Below, in pieces: positions 11,801-27,640 of a stretch of 64,000 nt of DNA. Below the pieces are notes generated by a model. The model was not told the DNA's origin and ran no database searches. It worked only from the letters and a program-made list of their open reading frames with translations. Position 1 is the stretch's first letter. Every line of letters starts with the position of its first letter. The translations under genes and the position numbers were made by a program. Source of the stretch: Enchytraeus crypticus (Eukaryota > Annelida > Clitellata > Enchytraeida > Enchytraeidae); contig CAJHZI010000641.1 of assembly GCA_905160935.1 (NCBI GenBank), forward strand, positions 1,130,501 through 1,194,500, given 5' to 3'.

Positions 11801-14800
11801 AGTTACTAAGAAGATAGAAGTGATGCCTGAATCGCTGATTCTTGATGGGTTGAAACTTTTCAGAATAACCATTTTTCATCAGATACATTCAAAAGGCAAA
11901 GGCTGAATGAAAGGAAATTGAGGCAGAGGCAGGCCGAGATTAGGAATGTTAGATGATGTAAAGACTCACCTCATATGTGGACATGAAGAGGAGAGCGGAA
12001 GGCAGAGAAGCGTGTAAGAGGTATATACCATGGACCTGCCAGTAGGCAGTGCACTAAGAGAAATTGAAAGAATTCTTCACAGGTAGGAATTAACAACTAA
12101 ATTCCTATGATTTAATAAATTATTAAATCGTTTTCTAAATTTCATTTGAGCTAAATCTCTCTGACAGCAGCTCACCGCACAGGCCACACGACTTCTTGCA
12201 GTAGTTGGCATATTTATGAAGCGCTGCGTTGATACATTTTCCGTCCCTTGCAAATTCTGGACACAGTTCACTGCTGTCAAAGCAGACTCCGGCATCTATA
12301 ACATAATTAATGTCATTTATAATTGTTATTGCAGTTGGCTGTGAGTGAAAATATTCCTATTTGTTCCATTTAGCCGTAATGGGTCAAAGTGAACGTTATA
12401 AGCCGTCTTTAGGTTCACATCGTAGTCACTGAAAGTGGTACCAGTAGGAACGAAGAATGTACATTTTCGCTCAATATTGAATTACCAGGGCAAAAAGCTT
12501 GCGATGGAATGTAAACATTGTCAAAACTATTAATTGAATTAAGGCATTAAATGTTTTAGAGCATTTAAATCAACATGTTTATCAACTTACCCCTTTATTT
12601 GCAAATAGACCTAGTTCCCTGATAGCATTAAATGTAGCAGATATTAGAATCACATTAATTAGAAAAAAAATAATTGTGAGCATGTCTGCATACTCTAGAT
12701 ATTGAGCTCCTTGGATCTTTTGTTAAGAAAATAAACTATGAATGAAAGAAGAGCAATATCAAATACTGCAGACATTCTAAACCTGTTCGCAGCATATGCA
12801 GTGCCACCAATGACACTCCTCCAGGCAACTCGTCTTGTTCCAATGGTGTCACTGGTGAGTAGTAGAAAGCGGCATTAAATTCCTTCAGAGCATTAGCGTC
12901 TCGTGGCAACCTCTGTATAAATATAGAAAGTAAAGTATTAGAAGGAGCAACTAAAATAAATAGTTCCATTATTCAAATACATTATTTATAGTCAGATCAC
13001 ATCAGATGGATTCTGAAAATAGATGAACATTTCCATGGACGATTTTGATTTTTTGGTTACTGATTTACAGCTTATGTTTGATATATGTGATAATGTTTTC
13101 AATGAGTTAGATTTGCCAATAAATGTGTCAAATGCCATTGTATAAGAATAGGCCCAAGGTGTAGCTATTCATGCTCACCTTTTAGTATTCAAGGAGTTGC
13201 AATTAATTGGGTGGAATCTATTAAATACTTAGGAGTCACTATTTGTAAGGCAAAAAATTTTAAATGCCAATGGGAAGAATCAAAAGGGAAATTTTGTAGA
13301 GCTGCTAACACCATTTTAGGAAGGCTAGGAACAAAAGCATCTGAAGATGTTATTCTTAAACTGATTGATGGTAATGGTATATCAGCATTGCTATATGGCA
13401 CTGTTGCTGCCACCTTGCGAGATTCACACTTAAAGAGTATGAGTAGAGCATATGACAGTATCTTTTCGAAGATCTTTTATGCGACTGACAAGGAAGTAAA
13501 TGTGCTGTCAATATTATTTTGGTTTTTGGCCTTTGAGTATCTTATATGAATACCATAGATATAATTTTTTAAATAAATTAGTATTGGATGCCAAAATTAT
13601 TAAAGATATCGAATTAGATCATCCAGATTATTTAGAATTTGAAAGTTTACAAAGGAAATATAATATTTCGTTTGTTGATTCTGTTGCTAAAGTACGATTA
13701 AAATTTTGGATCTACGTTGACAAAATGCTACATATTGAATATTCTAATGAATAATTGAGTTGACTTGATTCTGTTTGTCACTTGTAAACTACTAGGTTTT
13801 GCATTGATTAGCTGTATTTGTATGCAAAGTGTTGTTTCTTTTCGTTTATTTTTCTTTCTTTTTTCTATATCTTTGTTCGAAACTACCATGTATTGGTGCA
13901 ATAAAGTTTATATTACAGTTTTTAAATATTTGTTTATAGGACAGGTAGACAGAATATGATTCTAAATGCGCGTTAAATCATTCAGAGCGCATTTATCGAC
14001 TTTAGTAATAACTCAGCATTTAAGTATTAAACTGCTTGTTTATTTTTAAATCATGCTTTTCATGAAATCAGTTAGTTCAAACATAGATTAAAACATTTTA
14101 AATACTACCAGTGTATACTGTGCTTCGTGATTTAATTGTGCCATGATGGCAAACATGTTGCCCTTCTCAAGCCAACCTCCAACACAGTACAATGCCTCAT
14201 CTGTCCAAACAATACACAGTACAATGTCTCATCTGTCCAAACAATACACAGTACAATGTCTCATCTGTCCAAACAATGCACAGTACAATGCTACATCTAC
14301 CCAATAATACACAGTACAATGCTACATCTGTTCAAAGCAGAACACAGTACAATATTTCATCTGTTCAAAAATATACAATTCAGTACTTTATCTGTTCAAA
14401 CACTGCACAGTACAATATTTCATCAGTGAAAGAAATACATAGTGTATCGTACTGGCTGGAGCCAGTGGCGAAGTCGGTAAGATACTCGACCGCGGATCAG
14501 TATGGGCGGGGTTCAAATCCTGGGCTTGTCCGTCATTGATATCGCTTTCGAGTGAGGAAACTGACGTTAACCTTACCTTTACCAGCCTTTATTAATGTGT
14601 TCTAACACCAGAACAAACACATTTTAGCAAATGATAAAATAGGGCTGGGTTAATATCACAGATTTTTCTACAAACTTTTGCTGAAGTGTTAAAGTCCATG
14701 GGTTGAGAATACATAGTAGAATAGGATGCACATGAAATAACAAAAATGGACGATTAATCGTGGAGACGGCCAATAATTAGAAACATTACATAACATAACA

Positions 14801-17800
14801 ACAATTAGAGTGCTACAGTCATCAATGACAACATCGAGCACTATTGAGACAAAATCAAGCCGGCGAGCATAAAGAAGGTCCAAAAAGGTGCAAATTCCAA
14901 AATCCAGATAATCAATACAAAGTAAGGGGAATTAAAGAAAAGGAGGTTTAGGCGAAGGTCGCTGCTCATGGACAGTGGATGGAAAAGAGAGATGGAAAAA
15001 TAGGTCTTCAACAGCCTATGGAACTGCTCATAGGAAAGCAAAGGCCGATGTGCTTCAAATGAAGATTTCCGAAGATTGGATGGAAGAGAATTCCAGATCT
15101 GAGGTGCAGCATGCTGGAAAGAACGATTAGATAGCTTAGAGCGCGAAGGTAAGCTAGGTCTCACAAGAGTAATTAATGTAGAAGACCGAGTAACAGCAGG
15201 CTGCATCACTTTAATCAAGTGAGACATACAAGTTTGTCCAGGGATGGTGATGGACTTATAGATTAAAGAAGCTGTTTTGTAAACGATAGGCAGTGAAATG
15301 ATGGAGACACAATTTTGTAAATAAGTGTGTCTCTTAAATATGAATTAAATAAAGTAAACTATTAATTGAGACATGCAATGCAGTCTACAATACGCTATAT
15401 ATGGAAGATCTGATTCATCACTTAACCGATTAGTCACATAATTAAATAAAGGCGACAAATATCCCTTTGAAGAATTCACCACCTGACTTACATGAACATA
15501 TTAACATCCTATGGTCTCATATGTACGCAAGAGAAATAAAAATAATTTAATTTAAAGCAAATAATAAAATAATAATAAGAAGAAGAAATAAGTTTTCATA
15601 AAAATTTATTAATAATCATAATCATTAAAAATAATATAAATCATAATTAATAAAAATTATATTAAACTGACATCGAATATTCATTTTAGACAGCAGAGTT
15701 ATTATATAACATGAGAATTTTGAATGGTAAAAATACACTGCCATCATCACATTAACCCGATGAGATAGAAATAAACAAATTATAGAATAGATACCCGGAC
15801 ACAACATAGTACATTTAATCTAATTTAATTCATATAAATCTTACAACCTCACTAGTACCTCAGTCAGGCTGTTAGAAATGTTATATTACATTACGCTAAC
15901 CTTCAAGATTCGACTAACCTGCTAAGCTGCTCTCAAGTGAAGTGCACCGCTTCTCAGGGAATCGAACCTCAACCCCCTCTCCTAGCATGCACTCGCTCTC
16001 CATTCGAGCAGGGCGCCACAGGTGACGACAAGCTCTCTGCTGCATTAATATAATAATAATAATAATAATATGGCAAACTCCTACCTGAATACGACTTCAA
16101 TCACAGCCGGTGGAGCTGCTGTTCATGCCGCCTCTAGGAAGTTGGATAAATACCGAGATCTGTCCTCAGGATATGAAGTTGTTCCGGTTGCCATTGAAAC
16201 CATGGGCCCGATGAATCCCGAAGGAGTTGACTTTATCAATGGCATAGGCAGACTTATCACAGAGCAAACCGGCGATAAGCGAGAGACATCTTTTCTTTGG
16301 CAAAGGCTTTTCATGACTTTGCAAAGATTTCATGCAGTCTGCATCAACAATTCTTTTAAGCCGATTGTTGACCTCGAGTAGCCGGGCGGCGATTCAGCAC
16401 GTATTGCTTGAATCGTTTTTATAAAACCCCAGGTTCTTTACACCGGGGTAAACAATAATAATAATAATAATAATAATAATTACAATAATGATAATTATAA
16501 TATTAATAATAACAATAATAATATTGATAATAATAACTATATTAAACTTTTAAATATAATGCAATTATAATTAAAATTATTATTGAGCAGAGGTCATAAG
16601 TGACTTTTTCAGAGATAAAGCACTCTCTACTTATGCAGTTCTTTCTTTGAAGATTGTTCAAATAAAATTTCGGAATCTTTGCACCCTTTCATATGGGTTA
16701 AAAAGATATGAAAATTTTAAGGGACGAGACTAGAGTCATGAAATAGAGAGGGCTAATTGAGGTGGGGCTAAATAAGTGGATGGGCTTGATTCTAGTCTCT
16801 ATACATGTATATTTTTATTAAAAAGTGGTTAAAAGTTGGGAGGACTGAGAAATGAATTTAAGGGGTTGGCCCCAAGCCCCTCCCTATCTCGTTCCTATGA
16901 ATTTCTAAGAATATAATTACAGTAATTATGCAAGCTTTAGTCCCAATTTAGTCCATGAACAATTGTACATTTTATTCATTTTAGCTGAGCGGCAGATCAG
17001 AGTCGAACAAGCCAATCTTCAGTTTTATTAGATTTAGGCTGAAGTCATCGAAACAAACTCTTACCTTTCTTCTTCCGGGAGCATAGACTCTGAAGTCGAA
17101 TCCTCCAACAAACGGGCAGAAACTCCAGCGACTGCTCTCCTGACCTGAGCAAAGATATGCCTAATGATAGTAAAGTTACTTGTGGATGAATAAATTCATA
17201 TCAGTATTTAAAACGGAGTGGCCACGTCAGTTATAACAATATTTGTTCAGTGTCATTGTCGTTCATTAAAGAATAGAAAATTAGTAGTGTTAATTTTTGA
17301 CGCCATTTATGACACCCGAAGCTTAAGCTGCTCAATGCTTCAACGTCCCTTACGCACCACTGTATGCATGCATCGAGTGCCACTGTATGCATGCATCGAC
17401 TGATAATAAAGGTAACTTTCGGCACATTTCGGCTTCTGTTAAGCAAGTTGCTCGATCGATTTCGATTCATCATTCGCGATATTTGCTCTCAGCGCGATGT
17501 CGGATTACGAGCATATAGCGGCAGCGAGCACCTATTAGAAGTCTGATGGGAGCAATTCGACATTTCATCAGACAACTCGACCAGTACTCTCTACCAATCT
17601 CGCCTTTAGTCCCGGCTGCTCTACCAAAATAGGCCCTGGGAAATCTATAAAATTAAAAATCTGGCAACTATATGCGGCAGAGGTCGACTGGTGTTTGACA
17701 ATTACAAAATCACACAAATTTTTAATTGGAAATCAAAATCCAAAACACCCTTGTGGCAAAATGTTGTAATCACAAATTTTGATTTTATTTTGTGATTTTA

Positions 17801-20800
17801 AATCAAAATGAAGTTATATATGACACTGCCCTCGTCACATGATACTATATTTTCACCCTATCGATTTGATATAGGCCTATTATGCGATTTCGATATATTT
17901 TATGATCATTTTTACAGTACATGTACAGTACTTAAATGGAATTAACAGATACAGTTTTCGTTTGTGATGAGGTAAAAGCCTATAAGCATAATGTTACCAG
18001 GGTTCGATTACTCTATATGAAATGATTTGGTATAAATGATTCAGTATAAATGATTATAAATGACAGTGGAAAATGTTTAGCATGTAACGTAGCAATTCAA
18101 ACTTTAGCTGTTGACTTTGTGACACATCAGAAAGATTTCGTGATGTAAAATTACACTAAAGTAATTTAATCCTTGATTCAGTGGTTGATGAATATTTCAC
18201 GCTTCCGTGCAGAGTTTAAAACACACATGTGAAGATTTCTTCATCAGGTTACACGACAGTGACGATAGTACTACTTCTTAGTTTTAGTTTTTATGCGAAA
18301 TTGTAACTTTAAAATTGTGTGTCTACCGCCTACAAGAGTTTTCTAAATTAAACTGAGTTTACGATTTTATTTCACGGTTACATTAGATTATATGTTAAAG
18401 TGCCAGCCAGTGATACCATAATTCGTCCAATACGTTGGTCCAAATCACTCAAATTTACTACACCATTTACCTCTCTCTAGGTGAGTCATCTGTAAAGTAT
18501 ATTCTATATACATGTAGATTATTTGTATATTACGTATATTACCGTGTCACCTTTGGTGACATTCGTGTAGATAGAACTTTAACATTGAACACTGTACTGC
18601 ATCTATAGCTTACCTGACCTAGAATTACAGTACTACATCAATAGGTGACCTAGAATTACAGTACTACATCAATAGGTGACCTAGAATTACAGTTCTGCAT
18701 CATTAGGTTGTATATTATTATAGTACTGCATCAATCGATACCATAGTATCTATTATAATGCTGCGTGCATCAATAAGCGACATAGGCATTATAATCAATA
18801 TAAGTCGTGATGTTATTGTAATGCATCAATATATTAAAATATTAAAGTATTGCATCAATAGATGCCATAATATTGCAGTACTGCATCGATAGGCGACATA
18901 TTACTCTACCGGTACGTTATCTAGTACCTTGTAGGATGACATTATTTACATCAGTACATTACCAAATATCTTGCAGACAGTATTTATATCAGTACGTTAT
19001 CTAGTACACTGCATGCAGTACTTACATCAGTACGTTACCTAGTACCCTGCAGGCGGTACTAACATCAGTACGTTATCTAGTACCTTGCAGACAGTACTTA
19101 ATCAGTACGTTATCTAGTACCATGCAGGCACGCAGTATTTACATCAGTAAGCATGCAAAAGTGATGATCGCGCCAGGCTGGCGTCAAGTTTCAATCATTA
19201 TAAATCTCGTGTGGAATAATATTTCTAAACTCAACAGCTGTGACCCTAGGGAGTCAAGTCATCAATGCTCCCGATCATGAGTCTGAACCGTAGAATAATA
19301 ATAGATTTTAGTTCCTAATCACAGCCATATACGAGGCTAAAAGTCAAATAATCTGAGTTTTAAGCCAGACAACATCGGTTATCCTCAGAAAGATGTCAGG
19401 AGATTTGAACAGCGAACCTCCTAAACCTGATCAAGATTCCGAATAAATGTGTTGTCTATAAAGAGAAATTTACCCTCATGCAATGCGTTTATTTGACGTC
19501 TCTATTTTAGTTTCAGATTGATAGCAAATTATCCTTTTAATTCATCGATAGCATACTAATATACTGAAAAGAGCTGTAATTGAAAATATAAATCAATCAC
19601 GTTTGAAGGCTCTTAACATCAAGTGCGATAAGGTGTACAGCGCTGGTTTTAGAGAGTTTTATCTTGGTTGTAGAGCTATTAGCATGTGTTCATTCGGACA
19701 ATATAACTTCATCGTTCTGAAGTCTAGGATCTGTTTAACTCAATTTAAATTGAACCATGATCAGACTCCGTGAGTCTGTACAGTACGTCTTTCATATTGT
19801 TTTCCGAAAAATATTAGGACGAAATTTTAAATTAATTACTAACAGACCGATGAACTCTAGGTAGCTCTCGCCAATCATTTTACGTTGATTTCGTGTTTAT
19901 GAAATAACAGAATACCGATTGATTACATGATTATGAAATAACAGATTGAAGATGGATTAAGTTGTTAAGCTCGTAATGACAGTCGAGTGAGGACAACGAT
20001 TGTTATCATAAGCAGGATAGCGATCATGCAATATAATCAAGGGTCACGGTTTAGCGAAGTCGAAGTTGATTTAGCTGAGCTTCAACTGAACGAAGTTAAG
20101 CTACGTGAGACTCGGTTAGTACATGGTTGAATAATCACCCTGGAAGACTGATTGTTGACGGCTTTGAATGAAAAATCCCCTAGGTCCACAGGGCACAGAT
20201 TAAACGTACAAAAATCTGGCTGTGCCCAGCAGAAATATGACACAGAAATTGTTGGCAGAATCGGACCTAACAAGCGGCCAAATTTAATGTAAAAAAGAAT
20301 CTACCATCGTTTCAATATCAACGATAGTTGAACGATTGAGACATACGCCACAAAATCAAGCATCAATAAGATTCGATATTCACAGCTCAAGTTTCAGTTA
20401 TTTGAAAAGTCAAATTATAAAAGTCACGCCTACTACTGTATATCTCTGCGCCGGGAGCACAAAGCATTGTATTTAATGAATTGTTTAAAGGATTTGAAGC
20501 AAGTGATATTTACGCATTGAACTACTTCAAACGAGTTTTAGATTTAGAGCAGGTTTGGTATAATCTCTGTAAGCCGCATTACTAGGTGCAAAGTAAATTT
20601 CAACGACAATTGACTGTAGCCAATGGTGATGTCGGCAAGATATTCGACCGCAGATCAGTATGTGCGGGGTTCAAATCCTGGGCTCGCCCGTCACTGACAT
20701 AGCTTTCGAGTGAGGAAACTGACGTTAATATTAGCTTTACCATCTTTTTATAAGCGGAAAGTAATAAATTAAAAATATGCGGATTTGAAACCATAAAATA

Positions 20801-23800
20801 TTACATGATGTCACAGTCTATAAATTCATAGTCATATGTAATTTTCTCGATACATCATGACTGTAAGAAAGCTGATATCGAGCCTACAGTGCCTCAACCA
20901 TGCAACTGAATAATCTATTATATAACTAAAGTTTTAGATGATGAAATTAGTATTGCTGTTTTAGATATTATAAGCTTGCAGTTATTACTCCACTGCTTAA
21001 AAAGCCCACACTGGATAGGGAATCATTGTCAAATTACAGGCCTGTATCTAATCTCTCATACATATCTAAACTTACTGAAACAATTGTTCTTCAGAGGCTT
21101 TCTACTCATCTCTCTTACAATGATCTATTTAATAAGCATCAAGCTGCTTATACTAACCATCGTTCAACTGAAACAGTGCTTCTATCTGTGTGCAATTCTA
21201 TTGTTAATGCCATGTGCACACAACGCTTAACTGGATTATGTATGCTTGATCTTTCGGTCGCTTTTGATACCATTGATCACAATATTCTTCTGGAACGTCT
21301 TTCTTCCTGGTTCGGTATTCGTGGAATTGTTCTTGATTGATTCTCCTCCTATCTAACGGATCGTTCTTTTAGTGTGAAAGTGATGGAGTACATATCTTCG
21401 CCATCCCACTTAAAGTATGGTGTGCCTCAAGGGTCCGTTCCAGATCCTATCCTCTTCAATCTCTATACAACACCTTTAAGCTAACTGCTCTCTTCTTATT
21501 CTATTGATCACGAACTATATGCTGATGACACTCAAATGTACACTTGTTTCACCCCTAACTCCTACTCTGATGCTGATACCCTCCTGCAACAAAGTTTTCA
21601 GTCTATATTCTCTTGGATGTCTGCTAATTTTTTGGCACTTAATCCATCTAAGACTGAATTCTTATTGGTTGGGACACCTCAACAGCTTTTGAAGCTGAAT
21701 GGGAAAACTCTTTCGTTTTCTTCGGGTATTACAATATCACCTGTTTGTTCTCTGAGAAATCTCGGTGTTATCCTTGATAAACACCTAACCTTCCATGAAC
21801 ATATAACTAAAACTTCACAAACATATTTCTTTCATATCTGAGATCATCGTCGAATACGTCGATGTTTGTCACGTGAAACAGCTGCTACAATTGGTGGTGC
21901 TCTTGTGCAATCAAAATTGGACTACTGCAATTCCCTGTTTTTAAATCTCCCTGGCTGTGAGATATATCGATTGCAGTTTGTTCAGAATTCTCTTGCTCGA
22001 GCAATTTTTTGTAGTTCCAAGTACTCACATGTTACGCCCATTTCAAAGTCTCTGCACTGGCTCAAGATTAAAGAGCGTATCATTTACAAAACAGCTTCGT
22101 TAACCTATAAGTCCCTCACCATCCCTGGACAAACTTGTATGTCTCACTTGATTAAAGTGATGCAGCCTGCTGTTACTCGGTCTTCTAAATTAATTAGTCT
22201 TGTGAGACCTAGCTTACCTTCACGCTCTAAGCTATCTAATCGTTCTTTCCAGCATGCTGCACCTCAGATCTGGGATTCTCTTCCATCCAATCTTCGGAAA
22301 TCTTCATTTGAAGCACATCGGCCTTTGCTTTCCTATGAGCAGTTCCATAGGCTGTTGAAGACCTATCTTTCCATCTCTCTTTTCCATTCAGTGTCCATGA
22401 GCAGCGACCTGGACCTAAACCTCCTTTTTTTAATTGCCTTTACTTTGGACTGATTATCTGGATTTTGGAATTTGCACCGTATTTGGACCTTCTTTCTACT
22501 CGACGGCTTGATTTTGTCTCAATAGTGCTCGATGTTGTCATTGATGACTGAAGCACTCTAATTGTTGTTATTATTGTTGTTGTTATATTTGAAAGTTAAA
22601 TTCACTGCAGTTAAACTTTTACCGTCCAGTTTCTCACCCTAACGTACCGATGGGACGCCCTATGAGCCATTCAAAACTACAAGGCTTTCTACAACAGCAG
22701 GATCACCGTAAAAAGTAATAGAACGAAGAGAAACATTAAATGACATAACTACTAAATATAACACGCTAATCATATTATACGTTACACTTACTAATCCATG
22801 GCCATGCGTCACGTGACAGTCTATCCGGTCTGCAAAGTTCCATCTCATTGAGCGGACTGGGCACGCCTGCCAGTAAAGCAATAGATTTTATAGAATTTTA
22901 CTTAAGTTTAGGAATATCTTAGATTTTCATAGAATTTTGATCAAATTAACTTAACTTTAGGAATATCTAATCAGCAATCCTAAAGTCTAAATACGAAAGA
23001 ATTAAACAGTCGTAAATAGTACTTATATTAACAAGTAAAAAATACTTTGGAAAGTTAAGTTTTAAAAAGTAACGTCTATATAATTCCTAGTAACTTAAAA
23101 ATGTAGACCCTCTCATATTTTGTGCATTTATTTTATATTTGTTGTCCCGTTCTGTCACCAATATATTTTAAAGCTTACTCTTCCCCCTCCCCCACTCTCT
23201 TTGCACATTCATGCAGACCAAGTTTATCAATTCAATTTCTAGCCTTCACAAGAAGAATCGGAATTACAAGAGTGAGAAGAAAGTAATTCAATACACGGCG
23301 AAGGCAACACGGAGAAGTATTTCAGGGGTTAAGGAAACAGTGAATTCCTTCAAAATAGAAGGAAATACACAAACTACCAGGAAGGAAGAAATAGGCAAAT
23401 ACGAATTCACCCTCCGCTCTAGGCCAAAAAGATACTTGAATAGTTCTAACATTTTAAAAAAATTAGATTATGTTTATTACAGTTTGAGAGTAGGAAATTA
23501 TTTTTATTTTTTCTTGACAGCCGAGATGGTTTATTAAAGGTCTATCTCGAACAAATGCCAGCATCTAAAATTAATGCTTGTGAAAAAGCATTTTTCAATG
23601 AAGGCAATACAAAATATTTAACCCATAATTAATCCATCAGTTCTTAGTTTATAGAAAATTTCACTACTTAGATTGTTTTGCAAATTTAACAGACCCCTGC
23701 CCTTTAGTATTCTCCCACTTCTAAAGAAAAATATTAAAAACGTAAAATCCAGATAAATCTAATGATAAATCAGATCCAAAAAGCACCAGAGTCTACTATC

Positions 23801-26800
23801 ACGGAACACCAGGTAAATGACAGGAACCACCAGGTCGCTCTCAGGAGCACTGGAGGACACATAATCGTATTCAGCAGTAGGAATATTTTAGTCTGCCTCC
23901 CTCAAATATTTTCTTGTATTTTGCGAAACATTTTGATGCCTTCAATTAATCGATTCACTGTTGCATGAAGGGTAGGGTTGTGGTATATCATTAAGTTACC
24001 CACAGACTTTCAAAATCGAGAATTAAGCAATGATCAGGACAGAGACAGGATACCTTCGACTGGAATAAAGATCGTAATTAGTAGTTATATTATTGAGCTA
24101 CATATTCGAACGCGTACTACATACGAGCATAATGAATAGGCTACAAATATGTGCGTGTGCTACTTTACCATAGAGAGTAAAATAGAAGAGTTACCGTAAT
24201 AAACTTGCACAACCGAGTAATCTCTTGAGACGAATTGCATGCAGTTGAATTCAGTGCTCCTGCAAAAACAAAAATACAACAATTATCTTAATCTAATTAA
24301 GGAATTGGCACATAGGCCTACTCAACTCAAGACAGAAATATAATTTGGCTCTCCCATCTACTGGAGAACGTTTTAACTTTATTAAATATGTGTGATAAAT
24401 AAGTAAATATGTACGTTGAAGCCCTTTCTCATAATTGCGAACTAAACCGAAGTTGACATTTTAAACCTTAAACAACCCTATCTCCTAATGAATCAAATCA
24501 CGGTCAATCACTATCACACTCATGTCTATTACAACTCTAAATGACGGCATAAAGGTATCATGCCACAGGGTTATTTTAAACTGCCCTATTACCGGCATTC
24601 GGAAGACAAAGACTTTACTAATTAAATAATCTATAATCTCGCTCAGTAACGTAAGTTTGAACGTAAATTTAACCTTCCGATTTTGACCTGCACACGGTAT
24701 TTTTCATCCGTTTCCTTGGCCAGACAGATAATATGATGAATGAGATCTTTCCGAAGACACACACTGCTAGAGTTGCTGTGTGGGTCATAACATGAGGCTT
24801 TAGTCACCATCTGTACAAAAATACTGCATTAAATAATGATGACAATTAATTTAATTTTTTTTAAAATTCCCTGGGCTGTAAAGGGCCCTGGGCTAAAAAT
24901 AAGATAAAAGACTTTATTTAATTAAAAGTTTAAAAAAAGAAGCGATTAAAATAATTCCTCTACACTCTGGGAAGCCGCATTAGACAAAGTGCCACTGAAA
25001 CAAGACTGCATTGAATCGCTGGAGAGCAATTGACAGGCGCTGCCAAAGAAAAGCTTTTTCGCGCTGATCACCAGTAATGGCTCTGATCCTCCAGCCTATT
25101 TCGTCAATAAAGTCTGATGCGACAGAGTTGATGGGGCCCAGGGTCTCAAAGCCAAAAGGCATGAAGATATAGTTGCTAGAGATTTCGGCATACTTCAGAG
25201 TTTTCCTATTAGCCGTTTTCGTATTAACCGCTATTTAACAATTAGGTGCAGGTCGTAAAATAATATTTGCAATTGTCATTGTGTGCATATATGCGTATAC
25301 TGTATAATGTTGATTGGTTTAATAATTTTAATACATGATCTTATAAATATATCTTAGCATATCATTTCATGAATGTTTTCATTGAAAATAATAAATAATT
25401 AATGCAAGGGTTTGCTTTTCAAATTCTCAATATGTAAGCGTCAATTGGAGGCCTTTATATCAGTTCATGCTCTCAACCCGTTTATTGTATAATAATAAAG
25501 GTTTAACGTATAATTCCTCATCCAAGGATGACATCAGGGACGTCCCCACAGCACACATCACTTCAGATCTATTTACCCAGACCAATCTGCAAAAGAAATG
25601 TGCTGAGGAGAAGTAAGGTCCTAAACGAAAGCCGGTCCGGTGATCAAAAATGGCCAGGGTAGATCAATTATATATACGGAGAGAAAAGGTTAGTCTTAAG
25701 CATACTAGACAAAGTTGAAAGAGAAGAACAAGAGCGAAGATAAGTAGGTAAAGAGTTCCAGATTATGGCTTCTGCATAAGAAAATAAACGTCAGCCAAAT
25801 GATGTCAGAATATTTAGAAAGGAGAGAAGATTGGCATCAGTGGAACGAAGTGCACGTGAGGGACGGTGGGGAAGAAGAATTTCAGATAAGTAAGAAGGCT
25901 TGCCAAATCGCAGAGTTTTGAAAGTTAATGGAGCTATTTTGTATTTTATGCGTTGATTATCAGGAAGCAAGTGAAGACTGCTGGTGTTAAATAGAGAAAG
26001 AGAGCGAGATTGAAGTCTAGAAGACTTGCAAACAACACGTGCGAGAGAATTTCGGACGTGCTGCAAACGATTGAGAGAAAAGAAGGCAATCCTTATAATA
26101 ATGAGTTACAGTAGTCAATCTCTGAATGAACTATAGAATTTGCAAGGATAGTGTCTGAAGGTCTACTGAGGGATGGACGTAATTGCCTAATGCGACGAAT
26201 CTAAAAGAAAGAAGCTCTGCAAGTGGAAGAGATATGGAATTTAAAGCAAAAGTTTTCAGAAAATTTGTCTCCGAGATATTTGGCAGATCGAGAAGAAGTA
26301 AGAGCAAGATTTTGGAAGTGAACGGAGTTGTTAGTAATTTTACTTCTTTGCAAAGCAGTGCCAATTAATAGGTATTCAGTTTTGGAGAGACTAACAGCTT
26401 GTGACGGTTAGCACAAAACCAGGAACAAACATAATATATGATAACATAACAAGCATAATATATGACCATTGTGATATGCCTAAGATAAATAAACTGTCTA
26501 CTGTCGCAAGGGTTTGTTGTTTTTCGCTGAATTTAAATTTACTGAAGTTAAGAATTTCATTCGAATTGGAGCGATTCCCACATTAGTTAGTACTCTCATT
26601 AACTTGCTATCAAATCACAATTATTGACATATAATAAATAAATCAATAAGAATTTAGCGTTCGGTTCTTCGCCATAAGGCAATATCAGGGACGTCTCTTG
26701 CAGACTGTAAACAAGCAGACGCCAAAGTATCACATGACGACGACTGAGTACAGAGAGACCGCAAGAGAAAGCGAGATCAAAACAGTGCAAGTCCAAGATC

Positions 26801-27584
26801 CAAGCCAAGCGGGTTAAAATTGAAAGACTATTTCATGAGATTTAATCAGATTAATAATTACTAACTTAATAAATATATTTTCATAGTAAGTAATAAATCA
26901 ATTGTCGCCAATTAGCATCAATTATCTTTCACAAATAATTACTGTTGTAATTACAATTGCAGCTTTTCTGTAAAAACCTCCAACTAACCTTCTTGCAACT
27001 TTATAAATTTAGATTTACTAATTTCCTGAGAAGTCCATTAAGGCTTGAGATCTCAAGACAAAAGCCTATGCGTTAATCAGGCCAAAGATGAATGACAAAT
27101 CAAAATATAAAGGATATAAACAATCAATTCAATCGATATTTAATAAATTAAATTTAATCGATACTTGAGATATTCAATCAAAAAAAAAGATTCGAAGGAT
27201 TAGTCCAACAAAATAATCATAGTCACAGAATTGTTCACAATATCAGAACAGAAATTCGAATGAGGTTATTGAGGAGACAACGAGAATTCAGGCAGAAAAA
27301 TTGCGCTATCAGTTGAGCAAGAGAGTCAGCTAATGAAACAATATGCCGACGAATATTTAGAAGCTGGCTTGAAATCGGTGAATGTGAAAGGCTAAGATTT
27401 TGTGACATTGCAGCATAAACTTCTGGTTCCTTAAAGCAGAACTGACAATCATTCTATCTAAGATCGAATATCTAACGCAGAACAATTTTTACTGGATAAG
27501 CCTGTGTCTAAATGTATTCTCTACTTCTAATATCTTTCATTTGTATGTCCATGTGTAGATAGCTGCCATAAGCATTAAGCACAC

Positions 27585-27640
<56 letters not shown>

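Noticed and set aside
23211-23537. Lys-rich plus-strand frame in intron 4 of the 13-exon gene
   Set aside because: No recognisable domain, no upstream or downstream exon in phase, and ordinary AT-rich composition.
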